In this document: in pieces, positions 20,098 through 30,515 of the stretch | Layout of the letters: each line of letters starts with the position of its first letter | How positions within the stretch are numbered: the stretch's first letter is position 1 | NCBI GenBank assembly: GCA_905182035.1 | Contig: CAJIZL010000006.1 | Coordinates: 62,001-126,000, forward strand | Direction of reading: 5' to 3' | DNA: 64,000 nt | DNA from: Oceanospirillaceae bacterium ASP10-02a | GTDB taxonomy: Bacteria; Pseudomonadota; Gammaproteobacteria; Pseudomonadales; Balneatricaceae | Program-made: the position numbers and the translations under genes | Notes under the pieces: model-generated | Database searches by the model: none | Seen by the model: only the letters and a program-made list of their open reading frames with translations | Told to the model about the DNA's origin: nothing

Positions 20098-22809
20098 ATG
20101 GTACAGATTTTAAAATCACTTTTTGGCAGTAAAAATGATCGTGAAGTAAAGCGATTTAATAAAATTGTAAGTAAGGTCAATGGCTTAGAGAAAACTGTGC
20201 AGCCTTTGTCTGATGCTGATCTAGCAGCTAAACGAGTAGAATTTAACCTGCGTTTTGAGGCTGGCGAAAGTTTAGATCAATTATTACCTGAAGCATTTGC
20301 TGTCTGCCGAGAGGCCTCGATCCGGTTTATGGAGTTACGTCACTTTGACGTACAAATGATTGGAGGCATGGCTTTACACCAAGGCAAAGTGGCTGAAATG
20401 CGCACCGGTGAAGGTAAAACCTTAGTGGCCACGTTGGCGGTTTACCTCAATGCTATTCCAGCTAACGGTGTACATGTAGTCACAGTAAATGACTACCTAG
20501 CCCAGCGTGATGGTGAGTGGATGCGTCCTATATATGAAGGCCTTGGCTTATCCGTGGGTATCATATTGTCTGGCCAAGACAGTTCCGTCAAACGTGTTGC
20601 CTATGCCTGTGATGTTACCTACGGCACCAATAATGAATTTGGATTTGATTACCTACGTGACAACATGGCATTTAGTGCTGTGGATAAGGTACAACGACCT
20701 CTTAACTTTGCCATTGTTGACGAAGTGGACTCTATACTGATCGATGAAGCCCGCACACCCTTAATTATTTCTGGGCCCGTTGAAGATAACACTCAAATGT
20801 ACATTACCGTCAATGGTTTGGTGCCTCTACTCGAAATTCAACCAAAAGTTGAAGGTGATGAAGATCCCACTGGCCATTACACCTACGATGAATCCCACAA
20901 GACTATAGAGCTCACAGAAGCAGGTCACCAATTTGTTGAAGAGCTATTGGTTGGCGCTGAGCTACTGGCAGCCGGCGAAAGTCTTTATGCAGCTACTAAT
21001 CTAACACTGTTACATCACGTACATGCCGGACTCAAAGCTCTCGTTATATTCTCTCGCAATGTAGATTACATCGTTCAAGACGACCAAATTGTTATTGTTG
21101 ATGAACATACGGGCCGCACGATGCCCGGTCGCCGGTGGTCAGAAGGCATTCACCAAGCCATCGAAGCTAAAGAAGGCGTCACCATTCAAAAAGAAAGCCA
21201 AACTATGGCTTCTACCACGTTCCAGAACTACTTTCGTTTGTACGACAAGCTTGCTGGTATGACTGGTACTGCCGATACCGAAGCATTTGAACTACATCAG
21301 ATATACGATTTAGATGTGTTAGTGATCCCTACTAACGTTGATGTTAAACGTAAAGATATGAACGACCTTGTGTATCTAACAATGGCAGAAAAGTTTGACG
21401 CTATTATTGAAGACATTCGCCACTGCGTAAAACAACAGAGCCCAGTATTAGTGGGTACTGCGTCAATTGAAATGTCAGAAATGGTTTCCCAAGCGTTAAC
21501 CAAAGCTGATGTTCCCCACAACGTACTCAACGCTAAGCAACACGAACGCGAAGCCAGTATTATTGCAGAAGCAGGCCGCCCTGGTGCTGTCACTATTGCC
21601 ACCAACATGGCAGGCCGTGGTACCGATATTGGTTTGGGTGGTAAGTTAGAAGTTGAGTTGGCCGCCCTAGGTGAAAATGCCACCGATGCCGAAATACAAG
21701 CAGCTAAGGCAGACTGGCAAATACGTCACGATTTAGTATTAGCCGCCGGCGGACTTCACATTATCGGTACTGAGCGGCATGAGTCTCGCCGTATCGATAA
21801 CCAATTGCGTGGTAGAGCTGGCCGTCAAGGTGACCCAGGTTCATCACGTTTCTTCTTATCGTTAGAAGATAACTTACTGCGTATTTTTGCGCCAGAACGT
21901 ATTAAAGGCCTAATGCAAAAATTAGGTATGGAAAAAGGCGAAGCTATCGAGCACCGCATGGTGTCAAACGCCATTGAAAAATCACAACGTAAAGTTGAAG
22001 GGCGTAACTTCGACATGCGTAAACAATTGCTTGAATATGATGACGTGGCCAACGATCAGCGTACCGTGGTTTATGATCAACGCAACGAGTTAATGTCTAC
22101 GGATGATATTGCAGACGTGATCACTAATGTTCGTGCTGAAGTAGTGGATAGTGCTATTGATAGTTTCATCGCCCCACAAAGTCTTGCAGAACAGTGGGAT
22201 GTGAGTGGCCTAGAAACAGAACTTGAAAAGCAATTTGGTATGGCTTTGCCAGTCCAAGAATGGCTTGATGGTGATGACCGCCTTGAAGAGGAAGGTTTGC
22301 GTACACGAATTCAAACTCTACTGAGTGAGAGTTACCAGTCCAAAACTGAGGTAGTTGGAGCAGAAACTATCCGTGGTTTTGAAAAGCAGGTAATGCTGCA
22401 GGTGATCGATTCCCGCTGGAAAGAGCACTTAGCCACCATGGATATGTTACGCCAGGGTATTCATCTACGTGGCTATGCACAAAAGAACCCTAAGCAGGAA
22501 TATAAACGAGAATCCTTTGACCTGTTTCAGCAGCTGCTTTTTGCTATTAAAGAAGACGTTATTCGTATCTTGAGCCACGTACAAGTTAGGTCGCCAGCAG
22601 AAGTTGAAGCAGAAGAACGTCAAAAACGCGAACAGGCTCAAGCGGCGATGCAGTTCCGGCATGAACAAGCTCAGACCGCAGGTCAGCAGCAACAGCGTGA
22701 GGCAACCCCAAAAAATCCTGCAATACCCTCATTCAAGGTAGGTCGCAATGAGCCTTGTCCATGTGGTTCGGGGAAAAAATACAAGCAGTGTCATGGCAAA
22801 CTTAGCTAG
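20098..22809 (+). CDS. secA: Preprotein translocase ATPase SecA
   Basis: Motor ATPase that drives unfolded preproteins through SecYEG. Walker A is in [11 protein letters not shown] (about residue 101) and the DEAD-like [16 protein letters not shown] near 209. [31 protein letters not shown] and [22 protein letters not shown] complete the helicase-type motifs. The C-terminus is the SecB- and zinc-binding tail [14 protein letters not shown]. Length of 903 residues matches gammaproteobacterial SecA. I see no secM-like arrest gene in the 157-base gap before it. Confidence 0.98.
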   Translation: MVQILKSLFGSKNDREVKRFNKIVSKVNGLEKTVQPLSDADLAAKRVEFNLRFEAGESLDQLLPEAFAVCREASIRFMELRHFDVQMIGGMALHQGKVAEMRTGEGKTLVATLAVYLNAIPANGVHVVTVNDYLAQRDGEWMRPIYEGLGLSVGIILSGQDSSVKRVAYACDVTYGTNNEFGFDYLRDNMAFSAVDKVQRPLNFAIVDEVDSILIDEARTPLIISGPVEDNTQMYITVNGLVPLLEIQPKVEGDEDPTGHYTYDESHKTIELTEAGHQFVEELLVGAELLAAGESLYAATNLTLLHHVHAGLKALVIFSRNVDYIVQDDQIVIVDEHTGRTMPGRRWSEGIHQAIEAKEGVTIQKESQTMASTTFQNYFRLYDKLAGMTGTADTEAFELHQIYDLDVLVIPTNVDVKRKDMNDLVYLTMAEKFDAIIEDIRHCVKQQSPVLVGTASIEMSEMVSQALTKADVPHNVLNAKQHEREASIIAEAGRPGAVTIATNMAGRGTDIGLGGKLEVELAALGENATDAEIQAAKADWQIRHDLVLAAGGLHIIGTERHESRRIDNQLRGRAGRQGDPGSSRFFLSLEDNLLRIFAPERIKGLMQKLGMEKGEAIEHRMVSNAIEKSQRKVEGRNFDMRKQLLEYDDVANDQRTVVYDQRNELMSTDDIADVITNVRAEVVDSAIDSFIAPQSLAEQWDVSGLETELEKQFGMALPVQEWLDGDDRLEEEGLRTRIQTLLSESYQSKTEVVGAETIRGFEKQVMLQVIDSRWKEHLATMDMLRQGIHLRGYAQKNPKQEYKRESFDLFQQLLFAIKEDVIRILSHVQVRSPAEVEAEERQKREQAQAAMQFRHEQAQTAGQQQQREATPKNPAIPSFKVGRNEPCPCGSGKKYKQCHGKLS

Positions 22810-22837
22810 TTACAGATAATATACTAGGGACGAGATT

Positions 22838-24052
22838 ATGGCAGTTGGACTGTTAGCTGAAGTGAAGTATCATCCTATCGCAGGTTTTCAATTGGGTACC
22901 ACAGATGCCAGCATTAAAATTCCAGGTCGCAAAGACCTGGTGGTAATGCAAGCCCAAGCTGGTTCAAGTATGGCTGGGGTATTCACAACCAATGCTTTTT
23001 GTGCAGCACCAGTACAACTGTGCCGACGCCATTTGCAAGATGACAGCCCCCTCGCTTTAGTCATCAATACTGGCAATGCTAACGCTGGCACTGGCGCAGC
23101 TGGTAATGCCGACGCTCTTACATCATGCAACGAGTTGGCTCAAGCCCTAAATTTGAACAGCTCTCAAGTACTGCCGTTTTCCACTGGAGTGATTGGTGAA
23201 AAACTCCCCATTGAAAAAATTGTAACAAGTTTACCCCATGCTATTAACAAGTTGGATGTTAACGGCTGGCAAGACGCTGCTTGGGGCATATTAACCACGG
23301 ATACTCGCACCAAAGGTGCTAGCGTGCAGATTGAACACTTTGGCCAGACCTTTAGTCTTACTGGTATCTCCAAGGGATCGGGTATGATTCGGCCTAATAT
23401 GGCCACCATGTTGGCGTTTGTTGCGACCGATGTGCAATGTTCACCCACATTGACTCAAGACCTGTTAAATCAAGCTGTCAATCAAAGCTTCAATCGTATT
23501 ACCGTAGACGGAGATATGTCCACTAACGATTCATGCATTCTCATTGCAACAGGCGCGAGTGAGTTGTGTTTAGATGAAGATAGTGAACTGGTGGCTAAGT
23601 TTAGTAAGGCCTTGACCGAACTCATGCAGCAACTAGCTCACGCCATTGTGCGGGACGGTGAAGGAGCCACTAAGTTCATCAGTGTAGAAGTGGAAGGTGG
23701 AGCTAATAGCGAAGAATGTTTGCAAGTGGCTTACGCCATCGCTCATTCACCATTAATTAAAACGGCTATGTTTGCTAGTGACCCAAACTGGGGCCGTATA
23801 TTGAACGCCGTAGGTTATTCTGGCGTACCAAATCTTGATGTTAACACCCTCACCATTCATTTAGGTGATAGCCTACTAGTTGATCAAGGAGGCTGTGCCA
23901 ATAGCTACACAGAAGCTGCAGGCCAAAAGGTCATGGATCAAGAAGAAATTACTATTCGAGTAGATTTAAAACGTGGCGACGCCAAAGAAACCGTGTGGAC
24001 CACAGACTTGTCTTACGACTACGTAAAAATCAACGCTGATTATCGTAGTTAA
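22838..24052 (+). CDS. argJ: Bifunctional glutamate N-acetyltransferase / ornithine acetyltransferase ArgJ
   Basis: Arginine biosynthesis enzyme that recycles the acetyl group from N-acetylornithine to glutamate. ArgJ matures by self-cleavage before a threonine that becomes the nucleophile. The site is visible as KGSGMIRPNMATMLAF near residues 178-193, with the cut between Ala and Thr. MFASDPNWGRILNAVGYSG and the 404-residue length agree with ArgJ. It lies 28 bases behind secA and is followed by mutT after eight bases, an arrangement also found in other gammaproteobacteria. An argF lies elsewhere in this window. Confidence 0.95.
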   Translation: MAVGLLAEVKYHPIAGFQLGTTDASIKIPGRKDLVVMQAQAGSSMAGVFTTNAFCAAPVQLCRRHLQDDSPLALVINTGNANAGTGAAGNADALTSCNELAQALNLNSSQVLPFSTGVIGEKLPIEKIVTSLPHAINKLDVNGWQDAAWGILTTDTRTKGASVQIEHFGQTFSLTGISKGSGMIRPNMATMLAFVATDVQCSPTLTQDLLNQAVNQSFNRITVDGDMSTNDSCILIATGASELCLDEDSELVAKFSKALTELMQQLAHAIVRDGEGATKFISVEVEGGANSEECLQVAYAIAHSPLIKTAMFASDPNWGRILNAVGYSGVPNLDVNTLTIHLGDSLLVDQGGCANSYTEAAGQKVMDQEEITIRVDLKRGDAKETVWTTDLSYDYVKINADYRS

Positions 24053-24060
24053 AGGTAACA

Positions 24061-24474
24061 GTGATCAATAAACGTGTGGAAGTGGTAGCAGCCATTTTAG
24101 TTGATTCTCAACAGCGTATTCTTATGGCGCAGCGGGCTGATTGGCAACACCAAGGTGGCAAGTGGGAATTCCCTGGCGGTAAAATAGAAACTCACGAAAC
24201 TCATATGCAAGCTTTAGCTCGTGAGATCCAAGAAGAGGTTGATTTAAAGATTAATCAGCAGACTTGTGAGCTTTTTAAGGCCGTACATCACGACTATAAT
24301 GATAAACAGGTGTCCTTGTATTTTTATCTAGTTAAAGACTTTTCTGGTAGTGCCAAAGGTATGGAAGGCCAACCCGTAATGTGGGTAGACGCTCAGACAT
24401 TACCGCAAATGACTATTCCTGATGCCAATAAAGCTATTGCAGATGCGCTGCTTCAAACTTGGCCTGTTAGCTAG
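24061..24474 (+). CDS. mutT: 8-oxo-dGTP diphosphatase MutT
   Basis: Small Nudix hydrolase (137 residues) that removes oxidised dGTP from the nucleotide pool. The Nudix box begins GGKIETHE, followed by ALAREIQEEVDL, and fits GX5EX7REUXEE with Asp in place of the final Gly. WEFPGGK and ILMAQR further match MutT. The start is GTG. Its last codons overlap the convergent MFS gene by four bases inside a 16-base inverted repeat. Confidence 0.9.
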   Translation: MINKRVEVVAAILVDSQQRILMAQRADWQHQGGKWEFPGGKIETHETHMQALAREIQEEVDLKINQQTCELFKAVHHDYNDKQVSLYFYLVKDFSGSAKGMEGQPVMWVDAQTLPQMTIPDANKAIADALLQTWPVS

Positions 24475-24489
24475 GCCAAGTTTGAAGCA
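24449..24489. terminator. Long inverted repeat at the mutT/MFS convergence, probable bidirectional terminator
   Basis: TGCTTCAAACTTGGCC (24449-24464) pairs perfectly with GGCCAAGTTTGAAGCA (24474-24489) around a nine-base loop that holds the overlapping stop codons. The repeat encodes the C-termini of both genes. No long T-run follows on either strand, so intrinsic termination is inferred from position and stability rather than from a full signature. Confidence 0.6.
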
Positions 24490-26603
24490 AGGTTAGATTC
24501 AGCATCCAACAACACCTCTTGAAGTAACTCCTCCGCCTGTTCTGGCAGTGAACTAGCAACAGCATACATTACGTCATCGGCCATTCCCGGTGCCACTTCG
24601 CTGATACTGCCCACCAAAGCTGAGGCATGCTCAGGGTCTGTTTGAGCGATGGACTCTGCCACTTGAGCGGCTTCTTCTGGCAGTATTCCAGCTACCGCGG
24701 TGGCGATGTCAAAGGCTTGTTCCGGTGCTTCCTGTACTAGCGCAATAGCAAGCTCAGCACCTTCGCCTAAATAGTTGCCATCTTCTTCTGCAGCTAAGAA
24801 GGTATGTAATTCTTCATCTGGGCTTGCAGCTATAGTTTCAGCCACCCCTGCCGCAACTTCTATGCTTGCCTCTGGTACCTCTTGTGTAACAGCTGTTGCA
24901 ACCTCTACCCGTTGATCTGGGGCAGCTTTTGCTGCTAAGACCGCGATCCGAGCCACTAGTTCTGGCATATCATCAGCGATTTCGTGGCTTACGATGGCTG
25001 CAATTTCTGCTGCCTGCTGTGGTGCCTCATTTAGCAGCCTTAGAGTAAGGCGGCTAAGGGCATGGAAGCTAGCCTCGGGCTTGAGCTTTTGTTGTTTGAT
25101 TAAGTCACACATATAGCGGGCTAAGGCTGCACCAGACAGTGGGGCGGAGCCAGCTACATTGGTAATAATGTCGAGCTTCAAGTGCGGCAGTTCATTGGCC
25201 AAGGCAATAGCTAAGGCTTCTGCTTGATCTGGGTAATGGTAGGCTGTGGCCTGAGCAATGTTTACCGCTTCTTCTGGCTGGTTAAGGGCTACGCTTACAG
25301 CAATTTCCACCACATCTTCTGGATTTTCTTCTGCTAATAAAAGTACCGTCTCTGCAGCCACACTGGTTTCATCGAGGCTGTTATATTCTGTACGGGGGTC
25401 AAGCTCGGTGGCCATCGGTGTCATGCCTTGTACCACGAACGACTCTTGCAGTGCATCGGGCACGGCTGAACGAATGCTCATGCGGTACATGACAAAGGCG
25501 ACTAACACTAAACTAGCTACAATCAAGTACCCAAACAGGGCATCTGCTCCCATTTGTTTCATTACTAACGAAGACGTATAGGGGCCTATGGCGCCACCTG
25601 CTGCATAAGCCAAAATGAGTTTGCCACTGGCAGCTACCATTTCTGTGGGTTTAAGTCGGTCAAAGGCATCTGCTAAGGCGATGGGGTATACGCAAGCCAA
25701 GGCACCGCTAAGAATGACGGCGCAAGCAATAGTAATGGCCATTTCTCCCCGTGCGGCCATAATCGGCAATACCATGGCAGCCAAACAGGCAACTAGCAAG
25801 GTCATTACTAATACTGTACGACGGTCAAACAGATCGGCCAGCTTACCTATGGGGAACTGTAATAAGAACCCGCCAACCATGGTGGCACTCATAAAGGTAG
25901 CGATTTGACTTTTAGTCATGCCCACATCGGCACCGTAAACACTACTCATATTGTACAAAGCGCCTAAACAAATGCCAGAAATCATGATACCTACGACACC
26001 CAAGGGTGAAGTACGGTAAAGGATCTTTAATGGCATGGCTTCCGGTTCATTTATTCGTGGCCCACCAGACCGACTCATGAGTACTGGAATCATGCATAAA
26101 CAAAACAGCATGGCTACGTAGATATAGAGGATAGGGTCTTGTGGCTCGGCAAAATTAAGCATGAGCTGGCCTAGGGCCAATCCAAAATAGGTGACGAACT
26201 GATAGCTACCAAACACTGTGGCACGGTTTTCACTAGTAGAGCTCTCGCTCAACCATGTTTCCATAGTCATAAAAAAGGTGGCATTAGTAAAGCCAATCAA
26301 TACCCGCAACACACCCCACACAAGAGGCACGGACCAAATGCTGTGCAACAAAGCACACATGGTGGCGACGGAAGCACAGGCGGCAAAAATACGAATATGA
26401 CCCACACGGCTTATAAGGTGTCTGCCGTATAAAGAACCTAATAACATACCTACAAAATAAAGCGACATAACTAGGCCAATGGCGTCCGTATCTTGGCCAT
26501 CTAGCCGCATGCTCATAGGGATAATAATAAACAGCAAACCATTGCCCATAAGCAAAAGCGTACAGCTTAAGTATAAAGGTAGAAGTTGATTCAGTGCTCT
26601 CAC
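24471..26603 (-). CDS. MFS transporter (YcaD-like) with C-terminal 15-residue repeat domain
   Basis: Residues 1-380 form a 12-helix major facilitator with the loop-2/3 type motif GRHLISRVGHIR near 60 and GKLADLFDRRTV near 253. An early METWLSE segment in the fourth-to-fifth helix region resembles the YcaD/sugar-efflux branch. The substrate is unknown. The unusual part is the hydrophilic, Ala/Glu-rich C-terminus (about 405-710), which carries around 14 repeats of the form xPEQAxxIAxAVAxx (separate entry). Most family members stop near 400 residues. The tail should be cytoplasmic. The gene converges on mutT with a four-base overlap and stands alone. Confidence 0.85.
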   Translation of the reverse strand: MRALNQLLPLYLSCTLLLMGNGLLFIIIPMSMRLDGQDTDAIGLVMSLYFVGMLLGSLYGRHLISRVGHIRIFAACASVATMCALLHSIWSVPLVWGVLRVLIGFTNATFFMTMETWLSESSTSENRATVFGSYQFVTYFGLALGQLMLNFAEPQDPILYIYVAMLFCLCMIPVLMSRSGGPRINEPEAMPLKILYRTSPLGVVGIMISGICLGALYNMSSVYGADVGMTKSQIATFMSATMVGGFLLQFPIGKLADLFDRRTVLVMTLLVACLAAMVLPIMAARGEMAITIACAVILSGALACVYPIALADAFDRLKPTEMVAASGKLILAYAAGGAIGPYTSSLVMKQMGADALFGYLIVASLVLVAFVMYRMSIRSAVPDALQESFVVQGMTPMATELDPRTEYNSLDETSVAAETVLLLAEENPEDVVEIAVSVALNQPEEAVNIAQATAYHYPDQAEALAIALANELPHLKLDIITNVAGSAPLSGAALARYMCDLIKQQKLKPEASFHALSRLTLRLLNEAPQQAAEIAAIVSHEIADDMPELVARIAVLAAKAAPDQRVEVATAVTQEVPEASIEVAAGVAETIAASPDEELHTFLAAEEDGNYLGEGAELAIALVQEAPEQAFDIATAVAGILPEEAAQVAESIAQTDPEHASALVGSISEVAPGMADDVMYAVASSLPEQAEELLQEVLLDAESNLASNLA
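24519..25340 (-). repeat. 15-residue protein repeat array in the MFS tail
   Basis: Prolines mark the repeats at residues 428, 443, 458, 473 and 488, at 547, 562 and 577, and at 627, 642, 657, 672 and 687, exactly 15 apart within each block. The consensus is roughly P-E-x-A-x-x-I-A-x-A-V-A-x-x-x. Each unit could be one helix and a turn, stacking as a solenoid. The DNA itself is not an exact tandem repeat, so the array is old and selected at protein level. Confidence 0.8.
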
Positions 26604-26911
26604 AGGTTGCCTATCAATAATTCATATTTAGTGGGTCATTTAGTCGCAAAATATAGCATATTTAGGCGTGGGTCAATGGCTAAATTAAGCCTTTGCAAAG
26701 CGCTGGTTGGGAGCTTGTAATGGCGGTCCTTTTGAAGCCAAGCAAACGTCGGAGTGCGCCTTTTGTGAGGTTACCAAAAAGCAGCAAAAAAGAGGATCGG
26801 CAACTGACTTGCCAAGAGTTTGATAACCACTAGGATTGGCTAGGTGCATACACCCTTGCCCCAATAAAGTTAATATATCTACTTTTCTGGGGCAGGGTGG
26901 AGTGGTGCTTA
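26604..26911. other. 308-base intergenic region between gcvP and the MFS gene
   Basis: No convincing gene. The stretch is downstream of gcvP and upstream of the MFS gene, both on the minus strand. It contains one imperfect inverted repeat, CCCTTGCCCCA (about 26852-26862) against TGGGGCAGGG (about 26888-26897), with a loop near 25 bases. This could end the gcvP transcript but has no T-run. The MFS promoter should lie near 26610-26680, where AT-rich sequence is present. Confidence 0.5.
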
Positions 26912-29815
26912 CTAGTTTTCGTAAACTTCCATTGGTGGGCAAGAGCAAATAAGGTTACGGTCGCCATAAACGTTGTCTATGCGGTTAACCGTAGGCCAAA
27001 ACTTAGCATCCAAGGTGGCTGCAGTTGGGAAAGCCGCCACTGTACGAGAGTAACCACGGTTCCAGCCGTGGCTGGCTAAATCTGACTGGGTATGTGGAGC
27101 CATCTTTAGCGGGTTATGCTTAGGACTCCATTCACCAGTTTCGATTTTCGCAATCTCTTCACGAATGCTCGCCATAGCATCACAAAAACGGTCAATTTCA
27201 CGCTTTGGCTCAGACTCTGTAGGCTCAATCATCAAGGTGCCTGCCACTGGGAAAGACATAGTAGGCGCATGGAAACCATAGTCCATTAACCGCTTAGCGA
27301 TGTCTTCTTCACTGATGCCAGTGGTTTCTTTAAGTTGGCGAATATCAATAATACATTCATGGGCGACACGGTCATTACGACCGCGATACAAAATTGGGAA
27401 GTGCTCACTCAATCGTGAAGCCATGTAATTAGCGCTCAAGATAGCTTGGGCTGTGGATTGTTGTAAACCCTCTGAACCTAACAAATTAATGTAAGCCCAA
27501 GATATAGGTAAAATCGAACCACTGCCATAAGGTGCTGCAGAAACTGCACCATTACCATTGTTGTTGCCATGCACGGGCACGACCGGGTGATTGGGCAAAA
27601 AAGGCGCAAGGTGAGCTTTTACACCTATAGGGCCCATACCAGGGCCGCCACCGCCATGAGGAATAGCAAAGGTTTTGTGTAAGTTAAGATGTGATACGTC
27701 AGAACCAATAAAGCCAGGCTTGCTGATGCCTACTTGAGCATTCATGTTAGCGCCATCCATATATACTTGGCCACCGTTGTCATGAATAATTTGGCAAATT
27801 TCCACCACACTCTCCTCATACACTCCGTGGGTTGAAGGGTAGGTGATCATTAAGCAAGACAGTTGCTCTGCATGTTGTTCTGCCTTGGCCTTAAGGTCTG
27901 CAACATCAACGTTACCAAAGTTATCGCAACCTACTACAACTACCGTCATATCCACCATGGAAGCGCTGGCAGGGTTGGTGCCGTGTGAAGAGCTTGGAAT
28001 GATACAAACGTTTCGATGGCCTTCACCAATACTGGCTTGGTATTTACGAATAGCCACAAGGCCTGCGTATTCACCTTGGGCGCCAGAGTTAGGCTGCATA
28101 GACACGTGATCGTAACCGGTAATTTCTACCAACTGCGCCTCTAAGGAGCGAATTAGTTCCATATAGCCGTGGGTTTGATCTGTAGGTGCAAATGGGTGCA
28201 TGTTGGCAAATTCAGGCCAAGTGACTGCTGCCATTTGTGCAGTAGCGTTAAGTTTCATGGTACAAGAACCTAATGGAATCATGCCATGAACCAAAGAGAA
28301 GTCTTTGTTTTCTAACTTCTTCAAGTAGCGCACCATGTCTGTTTCGCTATGGTGGCTATTAAAAACAGGGTGTTCAAGGATGGCGTCTTTACGCATTAAT
28401 TCATCGGCCATACCCATGTTAATACTGCTGCATAGGCTATCTGTGGCGGCTAAGTTAAAATCTACTTGGGCGCCAGCGACAATGTTTAACAAACCTTGGA
28501 TATGAATCACTTGGGTGGTTTCGTCAAGGCTAATGCCTAAGCAATCAGTGCCGACCTTACGTAAGTTATAACCTGCATCAAGAGCGCGCTGGTAAATGGC
28601 ATCCTGTTGGCCATTGGTGGCTAAGGTTAAGGTGTCGAAGAAGGTTTGGTTATTAGCTGGGAAACCTAAAGTATCTAGTTGAGCGGCTAAAATGGCCGTT
28701 AAACGTTGAATGCGGCTAGCAATAGTACGTAGGCCAGCTGGACCGTGGTATACAGCATAGAAAGATGACATGTTGGCTAATAATGCTTGGGCTGTACAAA
28801 TGTTGGAGTTGGCCTTTTCACGGCGAATATGTTGTTCACGGGTTTGCATAGCCATGCGCAATGCAGGCTTGCCCTTGGTATCAATGGAAACACCAATAAT
28901 ACGACCCGGAATAGAACGTTTGTATTTATCTTTGCTAGCAAAGAATGCAGCATGTGGGCCACCAAAACCTAAAGGTACGCCAAAACGCTGACTAGAACCA
29001 AACACCACGTCTGCACCTAATTGGCCTGGTGATTGGAGTAATACCAAGCTCATAATATCTGCGCCCACAGCAACGAGTGCTTTTTGTTCATGGGCCACAT
29101 CAATGATGCTTTTTAAGTCGCAGATAGAGCCGTCACTACCAGGGTACTGCACCATCACGCCAAATACATCGTGTTGGGCTAAATCTGTTGCAGGGTTGCC
29201 CGTAACAATTTCAAACCCAAAGTATTCTGCACGGGTACGTATTACAGAAATATTTTGTGGGTGGGTATTGTCATCTACAAAGAAGGTTACGCTCTTCTTT
29301 TTGTTGGCACGTTTACACAGGGCCATGGCCTCTGCTGCTGCCGTAGCTTCGTCTAACAATGAGGCGTTGGCCAACTCCATGCCCGTAAGATCCATGATCA
29401 TCTGCTGGTAGTTGAGCAGTGCTTCTAAGCGGCCCTGGGCGATTTCTGGCTGATACGGTGTATAAGCTGTATACCAAGCTGGGTTTTCCATGACATTACG
29501 TAAAATAACGTTAGGCACCAACGTGTTGCTGTAGCCCATGCCAATACAAGACACATTAACTATGTTCTTGCTGGCCATCTCTTTGAGTTGGGCTAGGGTG
29601 TCTACTTCAGATTGAGAGGTCGGTAAATCTAACGGTTGGTGTAAACGAATGCTGTCAGGCACTGTTTGGTCTAACAGCTCATCAATGCTGGACACTTGGA
29701 GGTGGTTCAGCATGGCTTCGTTTTCAGCGTTACTGGGGCCAATATGACGGTCGATAAAGGCGTTGGTTTGAAGAAGTTGTGCGATAGGTGTTCGGGCGAG
29801 AGTAGGTGCAGACAT
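26912..29815 (-). CDS. gcvP: Glycine dehydrogenase (decarboxylating), P protein GcvP
   Basis: PLP enzyme of the glycine cleavage system. It decarboxylates glycine and passes the aminomethyl group to lipoylated GcvH. The 967-residue single-chain form has two homologous halves. The N-terminus has [17 protein letters not shown], and the C-terminal half has the PLP lysine in [20 protein letters not shown] and the glycine-rich [12 protein letters not shown]. It lies 76 bases behind gcvH, with a strong hairpin in the gap that may set the ratio of H to P protein. gcvT is in the divergent unit. Confidence 0.97.
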   Translation of the reverse strand: MSAPTLARTPIAQLLQTNAFIDRHIGPSNAENEAMLNHLQVSSIDELLDQTVPDSIRLHQPLDLPTSQSEVDTLAQLKEMASKNIVNVSCIGMGYSNTLVPNVILRNVMENPAWYTAYTPYQPEIAQGRLEALLNYQQMIMDLTGMELANASLLDEATAAAEAMALCKRANKKKSVTFFVDDNTHPQNISVIRTRAEYFGFEIVTGNPATDLAQHDVFGVMVQYPGSDGSICDLKSIIDVAHEQKALVAVGADIMSLVLLQSPGQLGADVVFGSSQRFGVPLGFGGPHAAFFASKDKYKRSIPGRIIGVSIDTKGKPALRMAMQTREQHIRREKANSNICTAQALLANMSSFYAVYHGPAGLRTIASRIQRLTAILAAQLDTLGFPANNQTFFDTLTLATNGQQDAIYQRALDAGYNLRKVGTDCLGISLDETTQVIHIQGLLNIVAGAQVDFNLAATDSLCSSINMGMADELMRKDAILEHPVFNSHHSETDMVRYLKKLENKDFSLVHGMIPLGSCTMKLNATAQMAAVTWPEFANMHPFAPTDQTHGYMELIRSLEAQLVEITGYDHVSMQPNSGAQGEYAGLVAIRKYQASIGEGHRNVCIIPSSSHGTNPASASMVDMTVVVVGCDNFGNVDVADLKAKAEQHAEQLSCLMITYPSTHGVYEESVVEICQIIHDNGGQVYMDGANMNAQVGISKPGFIGSDVSHLNLHKTFAIPHGGGGPGMGPIGVKAHLAPFLPNHPVVPVHGNNNGNGAVSAAPYGSGSILPISWAYINLLGSEGLQQSTAQAILSANYMASRLSEHFPILYRGRNDRVAHECIIDIRQLKETTGISEEDIAKRLMDYGFHAPTMSFPVAGTLMIEPTESEPKREIDRFCDAMASIREEIAKIETGEWSPKHNPLKMAPHTQSDLASHGWNRGYSRTVAAFPTAATLDAKFWPTVNRIDNVYGDRNLICSCPPMEVYEN

Positions 29816-29844
29816 AGGGAATCCTCACTAGGTGCAATTAACAA

Positions 29845-29877
29845 CCCACAAAGCCCGCACAAGACGGGCTTTGTGGG
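29845..29877 (-). terminator. Perfect hairpin between gcvH and gcvP
   Basis: CCCACAAAGCCCG (29845-29857) pairs with CGGGCTTTGTGGG (29865-29877), a perfect 13-base stem with a seven-base loop. On the minus strand it is followed by TTGTTAATT, a poor T-run. It is the only gap inside gcvHP and may act as a partial terminator or 3' stabiliser for gcvH mRNA. Confidence 0.6.
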
Positions 29878-29891
29878 ATAGAAGTCGTGGC

Positions 29892-30284
29892 TTAGTCTTC
29901 GCCAGTAACAACGTCGGTATAGGCTTCAGCGCTAAGGAGCACCGTCAAATCAGCGTCGTCCGCCAATTTAAGTTTCATGATCCAACCCTCAATGTAAGGG
30001 TCTTCGTTAACAGTTTCAGGTGCATCTTCTAAGGCTTCGTTAAAGGCAATAATTTCGCCAGCTATAGGAGAGTATGAGTCTGAGGCCGCTTTAACAGATT
30101 CAATGACTGTGTACTCTTCGCCAGCGTCAAGATTGCGGCCAACGTCGGCAGCTTCAACAAATACAATATCACCCAATAATTCTTGGGCGTGGTGGGTAAT
30201 ACCAACAGTAACGGTACCGTCGCCATTGTCAGCTAACCATTCGTGGGAGTCGGTATAAAGCAATTCAGCAGGAATATTGCTCAT
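29892..30284 (-). CDS. gcvH: Glycine cleavage system H protein
   Basis: Lipoyl-carrier protein of 130 residues that shuttles the aminomethyl group between GcvP and GcvT. The lipoylation site is Lys about 65 in [18 protein letters not shown] at the N-terminus and [11 protein letters not shown] near the C-terminus are the family signatures. I chose the ATG at 30284 ([10 protein letters not shown]), nine bases behind AGGAA, giving the usual family length. The frame is open 33 codons further upstream but that extension is not GcvH-like. Expression is probably controlled by the palindromic sites at 30398-30430. Confidence 0.95.
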   Translation of the reverse strand: MSNIPAELLYTDSHEWLADNGDGTVTVGITHHAQELLGDIVFVEAADVGRNLDAGEEYTVIESVKAASDSYSPIAGEIIAFNEALEDAPETVNEDPYIEGWIMKLKLADDADLTVLLSAEAYTDVVTGED

Positions 30285-30397
30285 GATTTTTGGTTCCTGA
30301 TAACAATTATTAAGGTGCTCAAGGGTTTGCAGTTGGCAGACCAATGTAACTGGCCGTAAGCATATCATTTTGATTCCTTTCAATCAATAAATTAGCA

Positions 30398-30430
30398 TAT
30401 AGGAAATATTTCCCTGTTATGTTTCCTGTA
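30398..30430. promoter_or_regulatory. Operator half-sites between gcvH and the XRE regulator gene
   Basis: TATAGGAAA (30398-30406), the perfect palindrome GGAAATATTTCC (30402-30413) and GTTTCCTGTA (30421-30430) lie in the divergent gap. They match the two halves of the palindrome at 31176-31191 before gcvT, one of them with a single mismatch. This suggests the same regulator acts on gcvHP, on its own gene and on gcvT. Binding is inferred. Confidence 0.6.
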
Positions 30431-30515
30431 AGTAGGGTCCTTAGTCTCATGGCATGACGCCAGACGGGCACCGTGTTAGCATAGGCTTTAACCTGTTAAA
30501 CCAACGAGCTATACC

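Noticed and set aside
26685-26948. An 87-codon minus-strand frame overlapping the end of gcvP
   Set aside because: It overlaps the gcvP C-terminus in another frame, has no ribosome site and no recognisable sequence.
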